Assembly: GCA_024103425.1 (NCBI GenBank)
Contig: JAGFIS010000003.1
Location: 53,521-117,520, forward strand
Source of the DNA: Chitinophagaceae bacterium
Lineage (GTDB): Bacteria > Bacteroidota > Bacteroidia > Chitinophagales > Chitinophagaceae
Direction of reading: 5' to 3'
DNA: 64,000 bases
Under the pieces are notes generated by a model. That model saw nothing but the letters and a program-made list of their open reading frames with translations, did no database searches and was not told the DNA's origin. The position numbers and the translations under genes were made by a program. Below, piece after piece: positions 57,339-64,000 of this stretch. Numbering within the stretch: the first letter of the stretch is position 1; every line of letters starts with the position of its first letter.

Positions 57339-58412
57339 ATGGCTCAAAAGGCAATGAGGGATATTGAAATTACGAGAGCAACGACCACTAAACTTAATGA
57401 TTTTTCTATCGAACAATTCACCTTCGGGAAGCATTATACAGATCACATGCTGGAAGCTGATTACATCGATGGTGAGTGGACGAATGTTAGTATAAAACCT
57501 TATCAGCCAATTTCTATTTCTCCTGCGTGTTCCGCTATCCACTACGGCCAGTCTATTTTCGAAGGGATTAAAGCATACAGGGATAAACAATCCGGTAAAA
57601 TCAGAATCTTCAGGCCATACGATAATTATAAAAGGTTCAATATATCTGCACACAGAATGCAGATGCCGGAGGTGCCTGAAGACCTGTTCATCGAGGGTAT
57701 GAGGCAACTGATTGCTTTAGACGAAGCGTGGGTGCCTTCTGTACACGACTATTCATTGTATATACGCCCGTTCATGTTTGCTACTGATGGTTATATAGGA
57801 GTGAAGCCATCGACTACCTATAAGTTCCTGATCATTCTCAGTCCGACCGGACCGTACTACAGCCATCCGATGCGGATTTTTGTGGAAGAGAAATATGTCA
57901 GAGCTGTGGAAGGCGGAGTAGGTTTTGCCAAAAATGCCGGAAACTATGGGGCAGCGATGTTTCCGACAGCTGAGGCGAAGAAGAGAGGCTACGACCAGGT
58001 GTTGTGGACGGATGCAAAGGAGCACAAGTATGTTCAGGAGTGCGGTACTATGAATGTATTCTTCGTATTTGGCAATACAGCAGTTACCCCGGGATTAGAA
58101 TCAGGAACTATTTTGGAGGGTGTCACCCGGATGAGTACCATTCAGTTGATGAAGGATATGGGAGTGAAGGTTGAAGAGCGTGATTTGTCAATTGGAGAAA
58201 TTAAGGAGAGACACAAAGCAGGAGAGCTGACCGAAGCCTTCGGTACCGGTACTGCAGCTACCGTATTAATGATCCGCGAGTTGGCTGATAACGACGATAC
58301 GTTACTATTCCCTGAAGATAAATGGAAAGTAGGCCCTGCTGTGAAGGCTAAGCTGGATGCTATCCGTGAAGGGTCTGCAGCAGATACTTATAACTGGATG
58401 GTTGAAGTTTAA
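57339..58412 (+). CDS. ilvE: Branched-chain amino acid aminotransferase
   Basis: 357-aa fold type IV PLP enzyme for the last step of Val, Leu and Ile synthesis and the first of their breakdown. Seen: HYGQSIFEGIKAYRDKQSGK, FRPYDNYKRFNISAHRMQMP, FAKNAGNYGAA (likely PLP lysine), EHKYVQECGTMNVFFVF, and a C-terminal EAFGTGTAATVLMI. The layout matches the larger BCAT class (IlvE type II/eukaryote-like) rather than the 310-aa form. Transcribed alone. Confidence 0.93.
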   Translation: MAQKAMRDIEITRATTTKLNDFSIEQFTFGKHYTDHMLEADYIDGEWTNVSIKPYQPISISPACSAIHYGQSIFEGIKAYRDKQSGKIRIFRPYDNYKRFNISAHRMQMPEVPEDLFIEGMRQLIALDEAWVPSVHDYSLYIRPFMFATDGYIGVKPSTTYKFLIILSPTGPYYSHPMRIFVEEKYVRAVEGGVGFAKNAGNYGAAMFPTAEAKKRGYDQVLWTDAKEHKYVQECGTMNVFFVFGNTAVTPGLESGTILEGVTRMSTIQLMKDMGVKVEERDLSIGEIKERHKAGELTEAFGTGTAATVLMIRELADNDDTLLFPEDKWKVGPAVKAKLDAIREGSAADTYNWMVEV

Positions 58413-58628
58413 TATTCTGTCAACCCGGTTTAACATTTACTGTTTTTAGTGGCCAGTATCAGGCCTACGGTAAGAATATCATGGCCGCTTTAGAAGATAA
58501 GTGCCTGATATTGAGGATTTTAGTTTATGGGAAACAGTTTTCTTCTACTATTTTGTCTACCGACAACTAGCGATGTTGTTGTATGGACGATTTCGCAAAT
58601 GTGAAAATCCAGATGAAGCCTAAAATCT

Positions 58629-58660
58629 TTTGGTATTTTCTGAATGAGCACTTACCTTTG
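58629..58660 (+). promoter_or_regulatory. Promoter of rpsL-rpsG
   Basis: -33 TTTG (58629-58632), 20 bases, -7 TACCTTTG (58653-58660), both exact. The rpsL ATG is 33 bases later. Confidence 0.75.
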
Positions 58661-58693
58661 CCGTCCAAAAAAATTTAAGGTTAAAAGAATATA

Positions 58694-59074
58694 ATGCCTA
58701 CAATTCAACAGTTAGTACGTAAAGGAAGAACAATAATCAAGGCGAAAAGCAAGTCCAGAGCACTGGATAGCTGCCCTCAGCGCCGTGGAGTGTGCACCAG
58801 GGTTTACACTACAACCCCCAAGAAACCTAACTCAGCATTGAGGAAGGTGGCTAAGGTGAGATTGACCAATAAGATTGAGGTGATTGCCTATATTCCCGGT
58901 GAGGGGCATAATCTTCAGGAGCACAGTATCGTATTGCTTCGTGGCGGTAGGGTAAAAGACCTGCCCGGTGTACGTTATCATATTGTACGTGGTACTTTGG
59001 ATACTGCAGGTGTAAAAGACCGTAAGAAGAGCCGTTCTAAGTACGGAACTAAAAAAGAAAAGGCTAAAAAATAA
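58694..59074 (+). CDS. rpsL: 30S ribosomal protein S12
   Basis: 126-aa decoding-site protein. [10 protein letters not shown] at the N-terminus, then [20 protein letters not shown] (streptomycin-related Lys in [11 protein letters not shown]), and [20 protein letters not shown] with the Asp that is methylthiolated in E. coli. Standard length. First gene of the str unit; rpsG follows 45 bases on. Confidence 0.97.
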   Translation: MPTIQQLVRKGRTIIKAKSKSRALDSCPQRRGVCTRVYTTTPKKPNSALRKVAKVRLTNKIEVIAYIPGEGHNLQEHSIVLLRGGRVKDLPGVRYHIVRGTLDTAGVKDRKKSRSKYGTKKEKAKK

Positions 59075-59119
59075 TTAAGGTTGCCACTTACGGGTGGTAT
59101 ATAAACTGAATTAAAGAAT

Positions 59120-59587
59120 ATGCGTAAAGCTCAAGCAAAAAAATTACCGTTAGCACCGGATCCCCGTTTTCAGGATAAGCTGGTTACCCGCTTTGTAAAT
59201 AACCTTATGTGGGAAGGAAAGAAAAGCGGTGCTTTTTCTATTTTCTACGACGCGATTGACCGTGTTTCAAAGATCACCGGAGAGGATGGTTATGAAGTAT
59301 GGAAAAAAGCGTTGGCTAACGTTACTCCGAGTGTAGAGGTGAAGAGCCGTCGTATCGGTGGTGCTACTTTCCAGATTCCTTCAGAGGTAAGGCCGGATCG
59401 TAAGACTTCTCTCAGTATCAAGTGGCTGATTCGCTATAGCCGTGAGAGAAACGGACGCAGCATGGCTGAAAAACTGGCTAACGAAATCGTAGCTGCCAGC
59501 AAAGGTGAAGGAGCTGCCTTTAAGAAAAAGGAAGATACACACCGTATGGCTGATGCCAACAAGGCGTTCGCTCACTTCAGAGCTTAA
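59120..59587 (+). CDS. rpsG: 30S ribosomal protein S7
   Basis: 155-aa 16S rRNA-binding assembly protein. [20 protein letters not shown], then [20 protein letters not shown] and [20 protein letters not shown], and [17 protein letters not shown] at the end. Follows rpsL; a terminator stands after it, so fusA is not on this transcript in the usual way. Confidence 0.97.
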   Translation: MRKAQAKKLPLAPDPRFQDKLVTRFVNNLMWEGKKSGAFSIFYDAIDRVSKITGEDGYEVWKKALANVTPSVEVKSRRIGGATFQIPSEVRPDRKTSLSIKWLIRYSRERNGRSMAEKLANEIVAASKGEGAAFKKKEDTHRMADANKAFAHFRA

Positions 59588-59615
59588 GATATTTGCTGAT
59601 AATTCAAATAGATTC

Positions 59616-59643
59616 ACCCTTCGCCACAAGTGAAGGGTTTTTT
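59616..59643 (+). terminator. Terminator after rpsG
   Basis: ACCCTTC (59616-59622) pairs with GAAGGGT (59632-59638), then TTTTTT. Separates the ribosomal genes from the U32 gene. Confidence 0.8.
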
Positions 59644-59704
59644 AATTCGATTATTCGTCGAAGAATTATGGAGGCGTTTGTCTTTAATCAAGTATTTAAC
59701 TGTT

Positions 59705-59712
59705 TATCTTTG
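59705..59712 (+). promoter_or_regulatory. -7 box of the U32-ferredoxin unit
   Basis: TATCTTTG, exact consensus, 7 bases before the ATG at 59720; a TTTG (59677-59680) lies 24 bases upstream. Short leader expected. Confidence 0.5.
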
Positions 59713-59719
59713 CAGCCTT

Positions 59720-60961
59720 ATGACCGGAAAAGTTGAAATAATGGCACCTGCGGGTGGGTTTGACTCCATGATGGCTGCCATCCAGGGCGGAGCAAATTCT
59801 GTGTATTTCGGGATTGACCAACTGAATATGCGGGCTCGCGCCACGATGAATTTTACTCTGGATGATCTGCCGGAGATCTCGAGGATTTGCAGGGAGCACA
59901 ATGTCAGGTCTTATATTACATTAAATACGATCATCTACGATCACGACCTGCCAAGAGCAAAAGCGATTATCCATACCGCCAAAGAGAATGGAATTACTGC
60001 AATCATTGCCTCTGATCAGGCGGTGATATCATACGCCCATTCGGTAGGAATGGAAGTGCATATTTCAACGCAGTTGAACGTGACAAACTTTGAGACAGTT
60101 AAGTTTTATTCACACTTCGCTGATACGATTGTTTTATCTCGTGAGCTGAGTCTGGTGCAGGTGAAGAAGATTACCGATGCGATAAAAGTCGAAAAGGTAA
60201 AAGGTCCTTCGGGCAGGTTGGTGGAGATAGAGATTTTTGTACATGGAGCACTGTGTATGGCCGTTTCCGGAAAGTGTTATTTGAGCCTGCATACTCAAAA
60301 CTCCTCTGCCAACAGAGGTGCGTGTGTTCAGAATTGCAGGAGGAAGTACAAGGTAATTGATCAGGAAGACGGCCATGAATTTGCTATAGAAAACGAGTAC
60401 ATCATGTCGGCCAAAGACCTTTGTACAATAGATTTTCTGGATGATGTGCTGGAGTCGGGCGTGTCGGTTCTTAAAATTGAGGGCCGTGGTAAAGGTCCTG
60501 AGTACGTTAAAACAGCAGCCCAATGTTACAGAGAAGCTGCCGATGCTTATTTTACCGGTACTTACACCAAAGAGAGGGCGGCGGAGTGGAAGTATAGATT
60601 AGAAAATGTTTATAACCGCGGTTTCTGGTCGGGTTATTATCTCGGACAGAAATTAGGGGAGTGGAATGATACGGCAGGTTCTAAAGCCCGGTTAAGAAAA
60701 ATATACCTCGGAAAAGGAAGTAACTACTTCGATAAGATTGGGGTGGCCGAGTTCTTGATTGAGTCATACAGCCTTCAAAAAGGAGATCAGATTTTGATAA
60801 CCGGTCCGACAACAGGAGTTATTGAAGCGGTAGTTGAGGAATTACATACGGATAAAGGTCCTGTTGAAAAGGCAGAGAAAGGACAATACTGTTCGATAAA
60901 GACAGATACACCGGTCAGAAGGAATGATAAGCTTTATAAATTAGTTGCTGCCGATAAATGA
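59720..60961 (+). CDS. U32 family protein (peptidase U32-like, possible tRNA hydroxylation protein)
   Basis: 413 aa. Start at the ATG at 59720 (MTGKVEIMAPAGGFDSMMAA); a longer frame from 59630 overlaps the rpsG terminator. U32 motifs: APAGGFDSMMAAIQGGANSV, VHISTQLNVTNFETVKFYSH, and the four conserved Cys in LCMAVSGKC and GACVQNCRRKYKV, which ligate an Fe-S cluster in studied relatives. U32 members include UbiU/UbiV, TrhP (YegQ) and RlhA, which hydroxylate quinone or RNA. The ferredoxin gene overlaps its stop by ATGA, which supports a redox rather than a peptidase role (inference). Confidence 0.85.
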   Translation: MTGKVEIMAPAGGFDSMMAAIQGGANSVYFGIDQLNMRARATMNFTLDDLPEISRICREHNVRSYITLNTIIYDHDLPRAKAIIHTAKENGITAIIASDQAVISYAHSVGMEVHISTQLNVTNFETVKFYSHFADTIVLSRELSLVQVKKITDAIKVEKVKGPSGRLVEIEIFVHGALCMAVSGKCYLSLHTQNSSANRGACVQNCRRKYKVIDQEDGHEFAIENEYIMSAKDLCTIDFLDDVLESGVSVLKIEGRGKGPEYVKTAAQCYREAADAYFTGTYTKERAAEWKYRLENVYNRGFWSGYYLGQKLGEWNDTAGSKARLRKIYLGKGSNYFDKIGVAEFLIESYSLQKGDQILITGPTTGVIEAVVEELHTDKGPVEKAEKGQYCSIKTDTPVRRNDKLYKLVAADK

Positions 60962-61185
60962 TTACCGTTACCCTTCAGAGAGATAAGTGCATAGGATGCA
61001 ATTACTGCAGGGAGCATGCACCCCAGCGCTTCACGATGTCTAAGAAAGACGGCAAAGCAGTACTGCTCAACAGTGTAGAAAAGCGCGGCTTTTTTGTGGC
61101 CAGGGTACATGATGACGAGTTGGATTCACTGCAGAATGCCGCAGCTGCGTGCCCGGTCAAGATTATCAGATTATCGGGGTATTAA
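60958..61185 (+). CDS. Small ferredoxin, single [4Fe-4S]
   Basis: 75 aa. Cluster ligands: CIGCNYC (C-x2-C-x2-C) near residue 12 and CP near residue 66 in AAAACPVKII; N-terminal ITVTLQRDKCIGC. No second cluster motif. Its ATG overlaps the stop of the U32 gene (ATGA), so translation is coupled and it likely donates electrons to that protein. Fusion of U32 and ferredoxin genes into one unit is informative for function. Confidence 0.88.
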   Translation: MITVTLQRDKCIGCNYCREHAPQRFTMSKKDGKAVLLNSVEKRGFFVARVHDDELDSLQNAAAACPVKIIRLSGY

Positions 61186-61312
61186 CCCTAGGCCCAGCCT
61201 TGATCCGTATATTCTCACCCAAAAGACGGTTTTTAGGCAAAAAAGTGCCTATTTTCTTTGTTAAACCTTGTTTACAGTATGGAAAATCGTGTGATTTTTC
61301 CTACAATTTTAT

Positions 61313-61320
61313 TAACTTTG
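61313..61320 (+). promoter_or_regulatory. -7 box of fusA
   Basis: TAACTTTG, exact consensus; the fusA ATG is 91 bases downstream, leaving a long leader. Confidence 0.5.
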
Positions 61321-61411
61321 CGCCCTCAAAAATCACGGTTAAAGTGTGTTTTTGAAGATCTGCGAAAGCAGAATTTTTAAGATAAACTCTAAAAAATTAA
61401 AACTTAGCCAA

Positions 61412-63559
61412 ATGGCCGACTTACGATTTCAAAGAAACTTTGGTATTGCCGCTCACATTGATGCCGGTAAGACAACTACCACAGAGCGTATTCTTTACTA
61501 TACAGGGGTGAACCACAAAATTGGTGAAACTCACGAAGGTTCTGCAACAATGGACTGGATGGCTCAGGAGCAAGAAAGAGGTATTACCATTACTTCTGCA
61601 GCTACTACCTGCTTCTGGAACTTTCCGATGGTGAACGGACAAAAGACTGCGGATACTAAGCAGTATAAATTCAATATCATCGATACTCCGGGACACGTGG
61701 ATTTTACTGTAGAGGTTGAGCGCTCGCTTCGTGTACTTGACGGATTGCTTTCATTGTTCTGCGCAGTGAGTGGTGTAGAACCTCAGAGCGAAACTGTGTG
61801 GCGCCAGGCTAATAAGTATAAAGTTCCTCGTATCGGATTCGTGAACAAAATGGACCGTGCTGGAGCAGACTTCCTGAACGTTGTTAAACAAGTGAGAGAA
61901 ATGCTGGGTGCTAACCCCGTTCCTTTACAGTTGCCTATAGGTTCAGAAGATTCTTTCAAAGGCGTGGTTGACCTTATCGCAATGAAAGGTATTGTATGGG
62001 ACGATGCAACCCTCGGGATGACATTCAAAGAAGTGCCTATTCCCGATGATATGAAGGCTGATGTTGATGAGTGGAGACAGCACCTGGTAGAAGCTGTTGC
62101 TGATTATGACGAGAAGCTGTTGGAGAAATTCTTTGATGATCCGGATTCCATCACCGAAGATGAAATTCACGATGCTATTCGCAAGGCTACGATTGATATG
62201 TCAATTATCCCGATGCTGTGTGGATCTTCTTTTAAAAATAAAGGAGTACAAGCTGCTCTGGACGCAATCGTTCGTTACCTGCCCAGTCCTTTAGATATTG
62301 AGTCTATCAAGGGAACTAACCCTGACACAGGAGAAGAAGTTGTCCGTCATCCGAATGTTAATGATCCGTTCAGTGCCTTGGCATTTAAGATTGCTACAGA
62401 CCCGTTTGTTGGTCGTCTGGCATTCTTCCGTGCATATAGTGGTAAGCTGAATGCAGGTTCGTATGTATTGAATACCCGTACAGGAAAGAATGAAAGAATC
62501 AGCCGTCTGATGCAGATGCATGCTAACAAGCAGAATCCAGTAGATTCTATTGGTGCAGGTGATATTGGAGCTGCAATCGGTTTTAAAGATATCAAAACAG
62601 GAGATACTCTCTGCGACGAGAACAATCCAATTGTACTCGAGTCTATGACCTTCCCTGATCCTGTGATTGCAGTGGCTGTTGAACCTAAGACACAGGCTGA
62701 CGTTGATAAAATGGGCTTGGCTATTGCAAAACTGGTAGAAGAAGATCCGACACTAAGAGTAGCTACTGACGAAGAAACAGGACAAACTACCCTTAGCGGA
62801 ATGGGAGAGTTGCACCTCGATATTATAATTGACCGTCTGAAGAGAGAATTTAAAGTAGAAATTAATCAGGGTGCACCTCAGGTAGCCTATAAGGAAGCAT
62901 TCAATGCTACAGTTGAGCACCGTGAAATCCTGAAGAAGCAGACAGGTGGCCGTGGTAAGTTTGCTGATATCCAGTTTGAAATCGGACCGGCAGATCAGGA
63001 GTTTATCGATCAGGGTAAAGGAAACTTCCAGTTTATTAACGACATCTTTGGGGGTGCTATTCCAAAAGAATTTATCCCTGCTATTCAGAAAGGCTTTGAA
63101 AGCGCTATGACAACCGGTGTTCTGGCAGGTTATCCGATGCAGAATATGAAGGTGAGAGTGTTTGATGGTTCATTCCACCAGGTGGACTCTGACTCTATGT
63201 CGTTTGAACTCTGTGCCAAAGCAGGATACCGCGAGGCCGGACGCAAAGCAAAGCCGATCTTACTTGAGCCGATCATGAAGGTAGAAGTACTTACTCCTGA
63301 TCAGTACATGGGTGATGTAACCGGTGACCTGAACCGTAGAAGAGGAATCCTCGAAGGTATGGATACCCGTCATGGAGTACAGGTAATTAAAGCTAAAGTT
63401 CCTCTGAGCGAAATGTTCGGATACGTAACCCAGTTGCGTTCTCTGACCAGTGGCCGTGCTACTTCAACAATGGAATTCAGCCACTACGCTCCTGCTCCAA
63501 ACAACATTTCTGAAGAAGTGGTTGCTAAGCAGAAAGGAAAAGTGAAAGTAGAAGACTAA
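61412..63559 (+). CDS. fusA: Translation elongation factor G
   Basis: 715-aa ribosomal translocase GTPase. Start at the ATG at 61412 ([20 protein letters not shown]); the earlier in-frame start is not needed. G1 [10 protein letters not shown]2 region [15 protein letters not shown]3 [16 protein letters not shown]4 [10 protein letters not shown]. Domains II-V follow, with the domain IV tip region [15 protein letters not shown] and C-terminal [20 protein letters not shown]. It has its own promoter and terminator, so it is separate from rpsL-rpsG. Confidence 0.96.
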   Translation: MADLRFQRNFGIAAHIDAGKTTTTERILYYTGVNHKIGETHEGSATMDWMAQEQERGITITSAATTCFWNFPMVNGQKTADTKQYKFNIIDTPGHVDFTVEVERSLRVLDGLLSLFCAVSGVEPQSETVWRQANKYKVPRIGFVNKMDRAGADFLNVVKQVREMLGANPVPLQLPIGSEDSFKGVVDLIAMKGIVWDDATLGMTFKEVPIPDDMKADVDEWRQHLVEAVADYDEKLLEKFFDDPDSITEDEIHDAIRKATIDMSIIPMLCGSSFKNKGVQAALDAIVRYLPSPLDIESIKGTNPDTGEEVVRHPNVNDPFSALAFKIATDPFVGRLAFFRAYSGKLNAGSYVLNTRTGKNERISRLMQMHANKQNPVDSIGAGDIGAAIGFKDIKTGDTLCDENNPIVLESMTFPDPVIAVAVEPKTQADVDKMGLAIAKLVEEDPTLRVATDEETGQTTLSGMGELHLDIIIDRLKREFKVEINQGAPQVAYKEAFNATVEHREILKKQTGGRGKFADIQFEIGPADQEFIDQGKGNFQFINDIFGGAIPKEFIPAIQKGFESAMTTGVLAGYPMQNMKVRVFDGSFHQVDSDSMSFELCAKAGYREAGRKAKPILLEPIMKVEVLTPDQYMGDVTGDLNRRRGILEGMDTRHGVQVIKAKVPLSEMFGYVTQLRSLTSGRATSTMEFSHYAPAPNNISEEVVAKQKGKVKVED

Positions 63560-63578
63560 TTCTATTATATAATTACTG

Positions 63579-63615
63579 ATAGCCGTATTCTGAAAGGAGT
63601 ACGGCTATTTTTTTT
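63579..63615 (+). terminator. Terminator of fusA
   Basis: ATAGCCGTA (63579-63587) with TACGGCTAT (63600-63608), then T run. Perfect 9-bp stem. Confidence 0.9.
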
Positions 63616-63623
63616 AGAGTAGA

Positions 63624-63875
63624 TCAGGGTTTGCAAAAACCTTCTTTAATGGCGAAGAGCACAAGCCCTACACGGCTTTTGAGATCGAACTTCTCATAGA
63701 GGGCATCTCTGTAATTTTCAATTGTTCTCGGGCTGGCAAACATCTTATCGGCTATCTCTTTATAAGTAAGCTCTGTGCAGGCGTATTTGATAAATTCCTT
63801 TTCCTTTTCGGTAATTTCAACAAAAGGTTTTTCGTCGGTTTGATGCTTTGCTTTGTAGAAAAGCTGACTGCTCAC
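63624..63875 (-). pseudogene. LuxR/NarL-type HTH domain, receiver part missing (truncated response regulator or stand-alone HTH)
   Basis: 83 aa from a GTG at 63875. TEKEKEFIKYACTELTYKEI, DKMFASPRTIENYRDALYEK and SRVGLVLFAIKEG are a complete LuxR-type HTH. Family members in Bacteroidota carry an N-terminal receiver of about 130 residues, joined by a linker like FVKRRVSSQLFYK. Upstream in the same frame only 17 more codons are open (ending ...FWNFVKRR, stop TGA at 63927-63929), with no ATG and no receiver. Either the front of the gene has been lost, or a short HTH protein remains. A strong inverted repeat lies just beyond. Confidence 0.55.
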
Positions 63876-63971
63876 GCGGCGCTTGACGAAGTTCCAAAAA
63901 ATAAATGGGTGGATGAAAACTTGTTTTCAGACACGGAGAATTTATTTTTTGGGATCAAATTTCAGTCAAGC

Positions 63972-63998
63972 GTTTTGTAGGACGCAGTCCTGCAAAAC
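63972..63998. repeat. 12-bp inverted repeat near the right edge
   Basis: GTTTTGTAGGAC (63972-63983), loop GCA, GTCCTGCAAAAC (63987-63998), with one T-G mismatch. It lies 45 bases beyond the open frame of the truncated regulator. It resembles a REP-like element; no T run. Confidence 0.5.
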
Positions 63999-64000
63999 TG

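Noticed and set aside
58455..58512. Autoregulatory leader of rpsL (AGTATCAGGC / GCCTGATATT)
   Set aside because: The inverted repeat lies upstream of the rpsL promoter, so it is outside the leader; it may belong to the ilvE 3' end.
1..64000. CRISPR arrays, insertion sequences, rRNA genes
   Set aside because: No regularly spaced direct repeats, transposase genes or rRNA-like sequence were seen.

Overview
The window looks like chromosomal DNA of a Bacteroidota member, most probably order Chitinophagales (the rank is inference). Evidence seen directly: SusC/SusD outer-membrane genes, TonB receptors, DUF3467 and GLPGLI-like proteins, almost no Shine-Dalgarno signals, and many starts preceded by the Bacteroidota -7 box TAnnTTTG, sometimes with a -33 TTTG 19-20 bases upstream. 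There are no rRNA genes, CRISPR arrays, transposases or prophages. The gene content is mostly housekeeping.

Layout: 1-600 end of a chromate-type transporter; 660-850 tRNA-Arg and a divergent promoter; 860-5400 menaquinone cluster menF-menD-menB-menA; 5400-9160 nitrilase-like amidase, an overlooked 53-aa membrane protein, and a Cys/Met PLP lyase with an amino acid permease; 9200-13530 two TonB receptors, the second (BtuB-like) behind a cobalamin riboswitch; 13770-16110 DUF1080 lipoprotein, sugar epimerase, Lrp/AsnC regulator; 16190-16460 an unusual tRNA-like RNA with its own promoter and terminator; 16480-18560 tRNA-Met, an aminotransferase, tRNA-Glu and a strip of degenerate tRNA-Glu 3' ends and hairpins; 18650-20660 serine hydrolase and a holin/YtxH cluster; 20900-24300 two-component genes; 24300-35240 RemB/Wzi-like barrel, dihydroorotase, fused FadB-type enzyme, ABC exporter, two membrane/secreted unknowns, purQ; 35350-39370 sigma factor, uvrA, DUF3467; 39880-45470 SusC/SusD/DUF1735; 45600-50940 radC, prs, ribosomal L25, yidC, GLPGLI-like; 51030-57290 TPR protein, ComA-like synthase with aroE, thioesterase, ECF sigma with anti-sigma, rdgB; 57340-63560 ilvE, rpsL-rpsG, U32 protein with ferredoxin, fusA; the right edge holds a LuxR-type DNA-binding domain without its receiver.

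The most interesting item is the RNA at 16243-16415. It folds as a complete class II (leucine-type) tRNA cloverleaf, but an insert of about 90 nt sits in the variable arm, and that insert itself folds into a long helix ending in a GCAA-capped hairpin. The anticodon loop is non-leucine (GTC) and the discriminator is G. A canonical promoter (TTTG-N20-TAGATTTG) and a strong terminator frame it, so it is an independent transcription unit. I could not match it to tmRNA, SRP RNA, 6S RNA, RNase P RNA or a group I intron. Other points of interest are a sigma-54 activator with no DNA-binding domain, the decayed tRNA-Glu strip, and a U32-ferredoxin pair inserted in the str region.
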